This document shows, piece after piece, positions 38,107 through 49,879 of a stretch of DNA of 64,000 bases. The notes beneath the pieces are model-generated. The model was not told the DNA's origin and searched no databases. It saw only the letters and a list, made by a program, of their open reading frames with translations. Position numbers and translations under genes: made by a program. The stretch is from Enoplosus armatus (Eukaryota; Chordata; Actinopteri; Centrarchiformes; Enoplosidae): positions 18,290,817-18,354,816 of the forward strand of contig NC_092193.1 in assembly GCF_043641665.1 (NCBI RefSeq). Reading direction: 5' to 3'. Each line of letters starts with the position of its first letter. Position 1 is the stretch's first letter.

Positions 38107-38780
38107 GAGCTAAAACTTTTAGAAAATGGTTGCACTATGAAAATTATTAAGCAATGTAATTCTTGCGTGGTTAGTTTGCCCAAGAGAAAATACCAGATTG
38201 GGTGAAAAGAAAAATGGGATTGGCTGTCTCCCAGTCTCTTTTCTCAACTTGCCAATCTTTATAAGCACACATTAGCAAAATCACTTATCCAATTGAAAAT
38301 GCAGTAATGGTTCGAGATTGAGAATGTAATTAGTTGAATATTTAATATACTTTAGAAACTTAACAAATCATTTGTGTCCCTTGGCGTATTGTTCCACATG
38401 AAGAAGCCGGCGACACAATAAGCGCAATGACAAAGTAGTACTGTGGGTACAGAGGAGGGCAGGGAGAGAGAAGGAGGGTCTATCAGTCATTATCATTTGC
38501 AATTTGCCCAAAGGTTCAACAGAGAGAGATGGGGAAATTATGAGGCAAATTAACTTTCCATTGGAAGAAGCAGCAACTTGAATCAAATTCATGTTTGGTA
38601 AAAATAAAAAATCCGGTGATATCTGTTATGGATGTTACATTTGCATTCATTGTATTCAGACCAGGTCTCGCAGCATATTACAGCAATACTCTTCTTGGAA
38701 AGCCTTTACAGTTTCATCCTCTGTGGTCTCTGTGCAGTACAGCACATTTCTGATCATGTGTCTGTTGTATGCTTCCCCAG

Positions 38781-39068
38781 TTTTACAGATGTTTCCAAGC
38801 CCTGATGCGTTGTGAAGCTCCTCGACGAGGCTCCAGCGCAAAGAGCTCCTCCAAGGTTGCAACCAAGGCCATGAGAGGTGTCGCAGTCACTGGTCCCCGC
38901 CGTACCAACGACCTCCTATTTATGGTAGCCTCCCTGGATCAACCTGCCACCACCATGCCCCAACTGGGCCCCTCCTTTGAACCCACCAATGATGTCACTA
39001 AAGCCCCGTCTTCAGAAATATCAAACAAACCTGTCGTAGTATCAATGGTGGCCCACTTTGATGGCTGA
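38781..39068 (+). CDS. tmtops: TMT-type opsin, terminal exon (helix 8 and C-terminal tail)
   Basis: This is the last coding exon of the same opsin, 95 residues plus a TGA stop at 39066-39068. It follows a TTCCCCAG acceptor and continues in phase 0 from the exon ending MNKQ. It begins FYRCFQALMRCEAPRRGSS, the amphipathic helix 8 with cysteines at tail residues 4 and 11 that are plausible palmitoylation sites. A basic, serine-rich segment (SAKSSSKVATKAMRG) follows, then a tail that ends VVSMVAHFDG. The serines and threonines are candidate receptor-kinase sites (inference). With the previous exon, 173 residues are visible; TMT opsins are usually around 400, so the N-terminal half lies elsewhere. 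No internal stop or frameshift is present, so the gene looks intact here. Confidence 0.92.
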   Translation, partial: FYRCFQALMRCEAPRRGSSAKSSSKVATKAMRGVAVTGPRRTNDLLFMVASLDQPATTMPQLGPSFEPTNDVTKAPSSEISNKPVVVSMVAHFDG

Positions 39069-40745
39069 TGATTGGCTATAACCATGAAAAGTCCCAAAGT
39101 CCCCAGCCAGGAAGTCATTAATAATGAGGTGGTGTTACTGAGGCTTGGAGAGCAGCAGCCTGCCGGTCCAGGTGGATTTAACGCGGCTATTGCATCAGCT
39201 CTGCCTTGGCTAGTAGAGATAATGGACCAGTAACAAAGGCTAATCTTGGACTGCCTCCAGACAATATGAGCAGATATCAGAGGTGGTAAATCTGCAGAAG
39301 CTGGGAGTCCGTGTTTCTCTGCAGAGAAAAAAGTATACATCTGTCTCGCTAGGAATGAGCATTTGAAGGATGCTCTTATCACGATTTTTGGGGAAAGCAA
39401 TGTCAGAGGAATTGTAGGGATCATTTATTTTGTGCAATATCTAATGTTTGTATTCATTCTCATAAAATATCATTGCAGAAATGTGTGGAGTGCAGGAAGA
39501 GGGATAAGGTGTATTTTTGTATTGATGGGTTACTGACTGGTTACAAAGTGAGGTTGAAGAACGCACATTGTTTATTACCACAAGCATTCTGAAGTCTTTG
39601 CTAGAGTAGACAAGATTAAAAAGACAAAAGAGACTAGGAAGAGTAATGACGTACTGGTAATTTAAAGTGTCTTTTTAGCTTTTATTCCCTGCCAATACTT
39701 TTCATTGAATTCATCACTCATCACTTTGGAATGCATACGTGGTTTTCAATTAAGTGGTGTAGTGAGTGGTTTGTTGGACATGTAGCATTGCTAGCATGCT
39801 AGCGACATTCAAGTTTTTTCAGGAATAGTGATTAAGGTCAAAGAAATAGTTGCATGTTGGAGAGTTACTGTATAGTTCCTTCGATAACAACGTGCATGTG
39901 CACTGTTGCAGTATAATATGCAAATTAGGTTGGATTCTGGTAATGTTCAGTGGATAGCACTGATACAGATACTGAAAATGTATGCCTCTCTGGACAGATT
40001 TTTTCATGGTTTTTATTAGACATTTCCACATGTACTTGCAGCTGTGAAATCTGCTTTTTTAACTGAGCTGGATTTGGTCAAACCCAATGTCCAGTGTGTC
40101 CTATGTATTCAAAGAGGCTTTAATGTGAGTGACCACAAAAATGATTAGCAGTTCAGTGCCTTGCTCATCGGCACACAGTCAGCAGTACATGAGGACAGGC
40201 ATTAGCCTCTACTCATAATTTTTACAATATTCAATCTATTTGCTTCCACAAAGGTCAGTCTACTGTGTCTTTGAATAATTGGCACCATCAGAGAAAATTC
40301 TAACAAGACATGGAAATGATTTTCCTGTGTTTCTCAGAACACAACAGAGGACTTTACCTGAAGCAACAAGTAACTCTGAGATGGAATAAGTTTGTTCTGT
40401 ATATATTGTTTGCCATGTGCTTGTCTGCATCTTGTTCAATTTTTTGATAACTGATTTGACACTTTTTCCTTCTTGCAATACTAAGATAACTGTGGAGTCT
40501 CAGAAAGCAGTGCATCAATGCTGTGTTGTCAGTGAATGTCTAAGCTATAAGTGGTGTGGTACTTTTCAGTACTGCATACGGTGACAGTGAGTGCAGTTTT
40601 TTTGTAATTCACTTTTAGCACACTAACTGTTTTCTATGTGCTATTAAGATCTTGTATACATTAATGTACATGAGTTGATACCAAAGCTAAAGAAATGTCA
40701 ATATTTTTTGAGGGGTGCTGTTCAATAAAGGTTTTTTTTTTATTT
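39069..40745 (+). other. Probable 3' UTR of the opsin gene
   Basis: The segment runs from the opsin stop codon to just past an AATAAA signal at 40724-40729. It has no repeat signature that I recognise, unlike sequence on either side. The exact end depends on the transcript, and no earlier canonical AATAAA stood out. Confidence 0.45.
40724..40729 (+). promoter_or_regulatory. Candidate polyadenylation signal AATAAA
   Basis: A canonical AATAAA is followed at once by a run of T (40732-40741) and then further T-rich sequence, the usual arrangement of a cleavage/polyadenylation site. It lies 1.66 kb after the opsin stop on the same strand and is the best visible candidate for transcript termination. 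Confidence 0.45.
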
Positions 40746-42424
40746 TAATCAATGCGCAGTGCTTTCTTCTGATGACTTGTTTAAAAAGTGGGGAGGTTAA
40801 AATCAAGTAGCCTTAAAGTGTGATATGCAGTATACAGAAGGTGAATGGTAGAGATATGTAATATGTATTGTATGTAATTGACCATTTGCTATGCTATGAT
40901 TGGTCAATTACTGTTTGGGGGAGGGGTTAAGCGACCAGTGTGCATGGGGATGTAGAAAGAGTGATGCTCTTAGCATAATCAGTGTTTTTTTCCAAAACCA
41001 AAAACAGAAAAGGAAAAGTTAATGGAAGGATTATGTGGTGTGTTTATTTGCTCTAATTTAAGCTTAACGTTAGCATGTCGGGCTAACTATGTTCAAGTCT
41101 GATTTTACACTTTTCCTTATCATACTGCTGTAGGACAAACTAGTTCAGTAGCTTGTAGCTTGACAGAGGAAGAAACTGCATTTAAGGGGACGGACTTAGG
41201 AAACAGTTTGTGAACAATTCCGAGGACAAATTGATATATAAACAGACTTCATGTAAGGGTTACCTGGGGTGAACCTAACAAGCTGCTAATGAAGTTACTT
41301 TCTATAATGTAATAAACATTGATTTTCCCAGGGCAGTATTACATTTCAGGCTACATCCAACCTGGTCACAAGATATATTTTCTTTCTTCCCTGGAGATCC
41401 TGTGTCAAGCTGGAGCTACCACTGAGCCATCCCACGTTTTAAATTCACACACAGAATCAAAGCGGGAGTCCTATGACTGTAATTGCCAAAATTGTCCGAG
41501 ACAATTGTGTCAATTCTCCAAAGTCAAGAAGACTTGGCTTTGTCTTTAATCTCTTGCCTTAAATCTTTTAACCCTGGTTATAAAAACACGTTTCATCTGG
41601 ATACAGCGTGCAGAGTGAGAAAAGGTCACACATTAAGACAGAGATGAGAGCAGCCAAGCACGGACACAAACCACAGAGTAATTCCTCTGGGACGGCTGGA
41701 GATTAAGCGCCTAAAGGGCAAACAGTAGTTATTGAATCATGTATGATGGATATCTCGAAATGATTCCATGCTTACTAGAATCACTGGAACTAGTGATTTG
41801 GTTGGATATATAATTAACGATATCATCTGTAACATAATGGTTATATTGTGTTTACTGTTATATTATGAGCAGTAGATGTAGATAGACATTATGGACTATG
41901 AGAGAAGTTGCCCTCATGTAACCTTTGTGTTGTCAGTGGATAACAAGCAAAAGATTTACAAGAAGTGCACAAACTAACCCATAAGCCTATCCACTGGAGA
42001 CTGAACTTAAATTGGGAGTGGGACTTCAGGTTGAACAAATCTGTTCTCAGCACTGATTTTAAATCTCTTTCAGGCTTCAGTGTGCCTGCAGGGATGATCT
42101 ACTAATTGTTTTTGTGTAATGCCTGGTCCTTGGTCTCCGCTGTTTACTATAAAGCCCCTGGTGAGCGGAGATAAGAGAAAACGGCCCAATAATCAACATG
42201 GCTGTGAGACGGTATTGTGATGACGGACTTCATTAACCATCTGTGTGATTAACCAGGTGAATAGGATGGACTGAAGCTGGGATGAGTAGAATCCAAGTGA
42301 CCTTTTGTTGCCATCCCTCTCAGCTTTTGTCAAAAATAAGAGCCTTTCAGTTGTCTTGATAAACAGTTGCCCTCTAAGGGCCTACATCAAAATTGATTTC
42401 CCTTTCTCTCACGTTCAACACCCC

Positions 42425-42476
<52 letters not shown>

Positions 42477-43439
42477 TCCGTGGATAATGTTAAGGGCTTT
42501 ATTCAGTGAGCCGAGTGAAAACAGATGGAATGGGATGAAAAGTTGAGGTCTGGCCAAACAGAAGATTTACCCCTTTTACTAATGTGGTGGAAACTACACT
42601 GATTTGCTTTTCTTGATTACAAATACATTTTTTTTTGTTGTTGCATAAAATCATTTTTACAATGGGAGATGAGAGGGATACAGGGTTTTTGATGATGATA
42701 ACCCAGCTGTTTCTGTAGAGTCTCTATCTAACAGGCACTTCAGAAGCATATTAGACCTCCCGACATCTATTAATCTGTCGACTTAAAACGTTTGAACGCT
42801 TCTTTTTCTTTTGATTCACACGTCACAACAGAAACAGGTGAACTCTACATTTCCTGTGCCAGTAGCAGCACTGACAGGAATAACTTTTTATTCTGTTACC
42901 TTACTCACAATGGAGTCTGTGACTGCATTACTAACAGCATTCCCGCCTGATGGGAAATAGCTAGATCACATTGGTGTTGGCTCTTGTCCGCATCAACTGA
43001 TGACGTCAGCGTGTTGTGCAGCCGAATGTTTTGCTGAAAATAAAGCAATGCTAGACTTAACTAGATTAGTCTGGCAATTATTTTCTTGATGAATCTATTG
43101 AACAAGCATAGCCAATGACAATATTGATATTGTTGAAAATTGAAACAGAAAATATTGATATAACAATAAAAGTGAAAAACTAAAAAATGGCACAAAAAGA
43201 AATAGCAAAGAAAAGATAAAACATGGATTTCCATTTTTTGTTGGGGTTTTTTACGGAAAGTTTTCTGTGTGTTTTCTTTGAAGCAGAGGACAGAAGTAAA
43301 TGTATCGCAAATAAGTCCAATTCCTTCTGACGAGACTGATCAATTTAACAATTCATTAAACGAGCAAAATATTGAATTTTAAAGTAGTAAAATCGCTACA
43401 ATTGTATATTTGTTTATTCTGTTATCAAATAAGCTGAGC
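40746..43439. other. Intergenic, no gene seen
   Basis: AT-leaning sequence downstream of the opsin polyadenylation signal. Apart from the TG microsatellite at 42430 I see no conserved coding or repeat signal. Confidence 0.6.
42430..42475. repeat. (TG)n microsatellite
   Basis: A pure TG run of 46 bases. Confidence 0.97.
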
Positions 43440-44262
43440 ACAACTTTGGACGGAGGGTACATCCAGGTATTTGGATTGATGAAAAACTTACTTTCCAAGT
43501 CCATATTGACATGCTGTTATCAAAGCTGAGATTGAAACTGGGCTTTCTTTTTTTTTTTTAGAAATAAATCTTGTCTTCCTTTATTTACAAGAAAAAGAAT
43601 TGTTGAAGCAGGTCTCCTCTCTGTATTGGATTACGGGGATGTTATTTATGGGCGGGCGGGCCAGTTTCACTCTCAAACCTTTAGATGCAGTATATATCAC
43701 TCCGCATTACTGGAGATAGCTATGGGACACAGCCTTGTCTACTGCCAAAAAAATGTCTCGTCTGCTCTGTCAATGAGGAGAGGTCAGCACTGGTATTTAT
43801 TTATTTATTCATAAAGCTATTTTACAAAGCTATTTCCTCTCAGACTTGCTGTATTGGATGGCTCACCCTGCAGATGCAGAGTTAGGAAGGTCAGGGCTTT
43901 CTGTTACTGTGCTCCACATACTTGGGATTTGCTTCCAAATTACTTTAAGATGGCCTCATTAATACCACTGAAACTATTCCAAGGTTTAATTGCTAATTGT
44001 ATTGCTTTTAATGTTTTCATTGTTCTTTTTGTTATTGAGTCACTTGTCTTGTCTATTCCTGCACCTTTACCTTTTAACTTTGTTAATTCTACCTGGTTTT
44101 AGCCATGTATCTTCTCATTTATTGCGACCTCCTAGCTTCTTTGACGATTTTAGTGGTGTATGTGTGTATGTTTGTACCTCGGCACCATTGTAAATGAGGG
44201 TTCTTCCTCAGTGTGTTTTCTGAGGATTTAAATGAATGAAATGATGATGATGATGATGATGA
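43440..44262 (+). mobile_element. LINE 3' fragment (jockey/L2-like reverse transcriptase C-terminus)
   Basis: The 3' end of a non-LTR retrotransposon in sense orientation, truncated at its 5' end. Visible pieces: GIWIDEKLTFQVHID at 43466, then a frameshift in a T-run (43549-43559), RNKSCLPLFTRKRIVEAGLL and LDYGDVIYG at about 43626, WYLFIYK-like near 43790, and FCYCAPHTWDLLPNYFK near 43890. These match the C-terminal region after the RT palm in fish LINEs. It ends in 3' UTR-like sequence and a short ATG microsatellite. Several frameshifts make it non-functional. Confidence 0.8.
44241..44262. repeat. (ATG)n microsatellite at LINE end
   Basis: Seven ATG units directly after AATGAATGAA at the 3' end of the sense LINE fragment, so probably derived from its tail. 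Confidence 0.9.
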
Positions 44263-45228
44263 CTTACAGAGATGAATACCAAGGCAGCCACAATTTGTCA
44301 ACATTGACTTGGTTGTGCAAAATGAATGGACTCCTGGTAAAACCTGGTTTTGTAAATGTGTGTATCTGACAGCCATACCCTTCACACAACAAGATAATGT
44401 GTGCCAGCTCTCCTGTTCTACTTTTTACTCGAATCCAGTGCACACACCATCAATTTGAAAATCTGTCATCATGGGCAAATCAGGATTATAATCTGTCTTT
44501 AAGTGTTGTAGTGTGTTACCAGGAGGAAGATGACAGAGAAAGCAACATGAAGGATCACTCAGCAAAGCACCTGCAGTAACATTTCTCTTACCATCATAAC
44601 AATACTGTTGTTATGTCCATATAATTGGACAAAAAATGTACTAGATGATCTATAAGCAGTGAAGCACTGCTACTGATACTAATAGTCATGGTTCCTGCAG
44701 GACAGGTGGTAGTGTTTGTCTTTGACTCCTGCCAAACAAGCCAGACTAAAGCGATTGTAATACCTGGCAGGCGGCCCTGTGACCAGTGGGGCCAGCCAGC
44801 ACTCTGATGATAAAACACGTTGTAAATGAGTGCAGACGGCACAGGGGATTCCACAGTTAATTGATTAATAAAGTCCACTGCCACCTGAATTTGCCCACCG
44901 TGAATTTTCTCAATAACATTCAAAGAACAAAGACCAGCAAAGCGTTCATTATTAAGGAATCATGAATGTCCTTGGTAAATGGCCATCTGCCATGATTTTG
45001 ATATATTTTGATTGAATGATTTCTTTTGTATGAGTGATAATTTTGACCTTATGCCGGATTGATCCTCTGGGGATCATGATTATCTGCCGTTAATTTGATC
45101 AAAACCTGGTCATTTGTATTTACGATACCGTGCCAAAGTGTTGATGTGTTGGTGAGATTTTGATGTGACAGCGGTGCTACACGACTGGTCTGTCCAGTAG
45201 TTGTTGTACATCTGGATCAAGATCTGGA

Positions 45229-45290
45229 CCAGAATCAGAATCAGAATCAGAAATACTTTATTGATCCCCGGGGGGAAATTGTACCAATTT
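45229..45290 (-). mobile_element. Short LINE 3' tail with AGAATC repeats
   Basis: Read on the - strand, the segment gives CCCCGGGGATCAATAAAGTA followed by (TTCTGA) repeats (complement at 45231-45250). This is a very common teleost retroelement terminus: an AATAAA-containing 3' end with a hexamer tail. Only the last ~60 bp are present. Confidence 0.55.
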
Positions 45291-47943
45291 GACCAAAGTG
45301 TTGGACAGACAGACCCACTGACCAACTGACTGACATCACCATCCCTGTAGGTCCGGCCACTATTCAGGGCTCACAAACACAACTTCTTGCTTTGATTATG
45401 CTCATGTTTCAATTCTGTTAACCTGCTGGTGCACGGATGCTGTTTAACTGAGAATGACAGAAAACAGGAAACCAGTAAAGCCCCATTTACACCTGTCATT
45501 TCAAGTGTCTCAAATCCAAATAAAATCCAGATGAGATGTAAGACACTTTCATTTACACTCAGCCACACATATGCTTCTCTGTTGGCCAGACCACAAATCT
45601 GATTCCAATCCGTCTTGGTTTTCCTGGCTACATTACATTACATTACACTACGAGAGGAGTAAAGATTGCATATGTCTCTTCGAGAGACGGATGCATTTAC
45701 ACCTTTTCAACATCTGGCTGGAATGCGTCTCACTAACATAAGAGGCGGTTTGTGCAAATGAGGCCTAAAGAGGGTTCTGGGGAACTCTTAGAGTCCCATT
45801 CAGCCGGCCAATCAACAACTGCTACTGTTGCTCTGTTGGTCATGAAGTTTTAAACAGATAATAAAAAAGGAGATCAATCATATTACTCATTATTCAAACC
45901 CAGCATTCGTACGGTGTCAAGTTTAAAAAAATGATTTGATCTAAACTCTACATAACAGCTACACAAGCTATATTCCACAACAAGTGTGACTCATTTCAAA
46001 ATTCAGCTTCCACACAGCATAAATATACTGCTACCATCTCACATTTTAAATCTCAAGCCTCACCCTGCTATTCAAACTTTGTCTTTTACATGAATTGTTC
46101 ATCTTCATATACAAGAGCAATTAAGGAGTTCTCTCCCTAAAACCAAAAAAAAGAACAGTATAGTGTATAAACTGTGTTGCTGCTGCCTCCACTTGGTTTT
46201 GCTGCTGAGTGTATCGTCCTTGGGATACCAACTTTGTATTCTGAGGTTATGCTCAGGCCATGCTGCTTTTGGACGCAGGATGGGTCAAGTGCTCAACAAG
46301 CCACTGAGTGAGGTTGAACGATAATAAAAATCATTCTCAGTTTCACCTCACACCTCATATTCCAAAGTTCCTCTCCGGCTAAGTGCTGCTCCAAACCTCC
46401 CCAGTTCTTTCTCACTTAATTCTTGTCACCAGCCCTTGGCCAGTTCATTTTAAGTTTGCTGTTTTTTTCTCTGTGGTCACTGACTTCTCTGCCCATTAGA
46501 TGCAAAGTTTTAATTGCTAACGCCTGTTCATTTAGTGACAGGGTTTTGTTGAGCTGATTTGGTATGTAGGGCTAATGAATTCTATCAAGCACCTCGTCTT
46601 CTCTTGACTTATTTCTACGCAATTCGATATTTTCCATTGAAAACATTTATTTTTCTACTCTCAGTTACACTTACTATTACTGATACTTTTACTGATACTC
46701 TTTATCATTGATACTGGTACAGATATAGTAGTGCAACCTATAAAAGACTACATGTACAAATCCAAAGACACCACATGAATAATTTAATCGATGATACATT
46801 TACAAAAGAAAATGCAGTCTGTCATATGGTTTGCAGGTTTTCTTTTTGCTATTAATTAAAAACATTAACAACAGAAATGTTTATTACATTACCAATGTGT
46901 TCTGTTTTGACATTCAATTTAAAAAGATGACGTATGCAATGTGATATCCGATGTTCTGCTGGTCCCTGAATGCTCCACTCTTCCTGGTGACACTTTTTGA
47001 CCTGGCGTTGTCAGGGCTAATTACTGTATCCAACTTTGAAACTCAGGTGACAGTTTGGTCCAAACGAGATTCGTTAATGCAATTAAATATTAAGTGAGTG
47101 GGAATGCCAAGGTGGCCGACAACTGCGGCCCACCGTCCAATAAAGTTGCTGCAGGAAATGCTGGTGGGTGCTGGAATGCTAGATTTCAAAGAACAGCACG
47201 TACTGGTTTGGGGGATTGGGAGCTGCAGTCAGGTCAATGATGGCATCACTGCAGCAGTGTGCATTCACACTTCTATAAAAATGTAAAGCACTAAAGATGA
47301 CACCAAAATGAAAAAGTGAGCACCCCACAGATGATCTCTTTATGGTTATTCATGCTTAATAGCTTGATCTGCTATCCACACAAGCAGACCGGGTTTCCCT
47401 CTCTCTACTGTTCCCCTACCTTCTAAAGTGGTAATGCCAAAGTCTGTTGTTATGTCATTTATCTTTGAGATATTTTCCACCACATCTCTCGCACACTCCA
47501 GAGATAGTATTCCTCTTATGTCTTTCCATAGCTCGTGGGCATAACCTCAGCCAGTTCTGGTTACTGCTACCATTGATAAACGCCTATTCCCTCCCTAGAG
47601 ATGACTTTTCAAACTGTCACATGAACTTTCCCTTGTTGCCAAAAGCTTTATTCAGAGAACATTAAAGTTTTTTGGTGCGTCTCTGTCTGGAGGCCTTGAG
47701 AAACCTTCATGTTTTTGCATTCGTTGAATTCTGCTTGTCAGAGCAACACTAAGAGATGCTTTTATGAAAAGAGACTCCAACTTTATCAGACAAAATCACA
47801 AATAAAAGGCTGACGTCTGTAACATGTCATAGATGCACTATTTGCCCATATGAATATGAATTCAAAAGCCTACACAGTATACTGTGTATATGCTCTTCTC
47901 CCCACGTAAAACACAAACTGTCTGCTGAACAGGAACAAGTGGG

Positions 47944-47966
47944 CATATATCTACATATACATATAT

Positions 47967-48015
<49 letters not shown>
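47944..48015. repeat. (AT)n with ACAT interruptions
   Basis: AT/ACAT-rich sequence of 72 bases ending in a pure AT run (47979-48015). Confidence 0.95.
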
Positions 48016-48018
<3 letters not shown>

Positions 48019-49574
48019 GTGTTACATGTTAGTGGCAGAGTCCGCCATTCTGGGTTAAAATTCATTGGAAATGGTGCAAGCTTGTACTCCAGCATTACTG
48101 CTTTTTTTATCTCACTGATATCAACTTCCCTGTTCTCTTTAAACCATATCAGAGCTGTATTAACTTACTGCTAATGCTAACCAAACATTTCCTGCTGCTG
48201 TTAGTTCATAATAAAAGCATTAAACCTGTGAAATACAGGGTAGCTTTTATTGTGAAGAGGTTACAAAATACGCAATGTATTTGTCACAGAGGTTAGCGCT
48301 GACACAAAGAATGCACCACAAGTAACCATGGGTGTCACCAAATCAACCAGGACTGAAATCTTGAGGACTGTAACTGACTGTAAACCAATGTTGGCTTTAG
48401 ATGGCAGTTGTGAGGCTTCCTGAAACTGATGCTGCAAAATACACTACAAAATGCTGTTTTGTTTCTAAGCTTTATCCTCCATTGTCATTATTGATGGTAA
48501 ACAGAGCAATTCCCGTTTCTGCTTGGATCAGACTAATTGACTGTAGAGACCTCGCTTCGGTCGAAGTGCAAGATACTGAAGAGTTCTTTCTGCAACTTTT
48601 AGCCCTCACCTGACTTTTGACAAATCATTCGTCGAGTGCCAATGTGTGCTGGAGTTAGTTTGACAAGCTTGCGACACACTTAAGCCCAATCATAAGGCTT
48701 TAATTGGAGCCATGGGATTCAGTAAGGAGGCCAAGTGGACAGTATCAGGTCATCATTCCTGTGAAGATCTGCAAATAGATCCCACACTGAGGTCTCTGCT
48801 CCGACAGAAGGCTCTTTGAATCACTCATGCCTTCATATACTCAGTGTTAATCGTTGTATTTATTGTTAAAAAAAAACGTCTATCAATACAAATAACAACC
48901 ATAGACAGTTTCTATCAATTCAAAGAATGAACTAACACAACAATTCACATTAAGATGATATTCAAATGTATGTCTTCTCCATTTCTGCTATTTTTAACAC
49001 AATCAGCTTGTTTAACATTTGAAACAGAGGAAATGTTACAAACATCATCCATTTAAAATGTAAAAGGGGAAAAATAAGCAGGTCAGTTTCTCTGTGTGCA
49101 TGTCACAGTGATTTATGTTTAGGTTGCACTGTCTCTGTAATCATCCACAAGCACGGGCCAAGCTCCGTTATAGAATGTAATTACTCAGACAGCGGCTGAT
49201 GGGGATTAGCTGAGGGAAAGTGACAAAAATGGAAGGTTATTACGCCTGGCCATGGTAATTGTCCCATCTGGTGTTATCTAGAAGTCTATGAGTAAATCCA
49301 AGACTAAGGAGGGAAATAAACTCCAATTAAACTTGGGGGAAATATGACTTCTCCCTCCAAATTCCCCTCCTCCCCCTGATAAAGTGGATGATGGAAGGAT
49401 GGATGGCTGATCAATAGATCAGGTGAGCAAGTGGATGTGAGTGAATGGATGAGGCAAATGGGGACCTCCACCATATTCCAGAAATTGGAGTAATGAGCAG
49501 GCTAAGAAATGAAACTGAGGGGGAAACAGAGTAAAACTGGAGCAGCACAAAAGATAATCAATTCTTATAAATGC

Positions 49575-49620
49575 GCACGCACACACACACACACACGCAC
49601 GCACACACACACACACACAC
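49575..49620. repeat. (CA)n microsatellite with CG interruptions
   Basis: A CA run broken by GCGC-type units, 46 bases. Confidence 0.95.
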
Positions 49621-49765
49621 GGACAAACTTCAACAAACAGAACCCAAACAATGTCAGGGCTCATGAAATTCAATTTCAAACATAACTGTTTTGCTATTTG
49701 ACAATACATAAAATGTGATATTTAAGTTTTCTGTACCATACAACTAGAGATTGTTTATGGGAATC

Positions 49766-49836
49766 ATTTAATATTGTAAAAGTATCAAACTTTGTTGGAG
49801 CTGCGACCAAAGTTTGATACTTTTCCTATATTAAAT
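49766..49836. repeat. 71-nt imperfect hairpin
   Basis: The inner arms AAAAGTATCAAACTTTG (49778-49794) and CAAAGTTTGATACTTTT (49808-49824) pair perfectly over 17 bp around a 13-nt loop. The outer arms ATTTAATAT (49766-49774) and ATATTAAAT (49828-49836) pair again after a small internal loop. A CAT microsatellite follows within 20 bp. Confidence 0.88.
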
Positions 49837-49852
49837 AATTACCAAAAGGGAA

Positions 49853-49879
49853 ATCATCATCATCATCATCATCATCATC
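49853..49879. repeat. (ATC)n microsatellite
   Basis: Nine uninterrupted ATC units, 16 bp after the hairpin at 49766-49836. Confidence 0.97.

Larger units (their letters stand above)
23934..38780 (+). other. Opsin intron (14.8 kb) between TM7 exon and tail exon
   Basis: The intron has a GTGAGA donor and a TTCCCCAG acceptor. It contains two fold-back MITE copies, a complete decayed Tc1-like transposon, another MITE at 34.2 kb, a SINE-like segment near 37.5 kb, and CA/CT microsatellites. The stretches 25276-27087, 28638-30096, 30452-34212 and 37600-38780 hold nothing else I can identify apart from simple repeats and an AAACT-rich run. The intron position just before helix 8 is shared with OPN3/TMT genes. 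Confidence 0.85.

Noticed and set aside
38939..39424. 161-codon antisense open frame
   Set aside because: It overlaps the opsin terminal exon and its 3' UTR on the opposite strand; the sense frame has clear opsin homology and this one has none.
49575..49879. CRISPR-like spacing of repeats
   Set aside because: These are ordinary CA and ATC microsatellites with a single hairpin; no repeat-spacer pattern.
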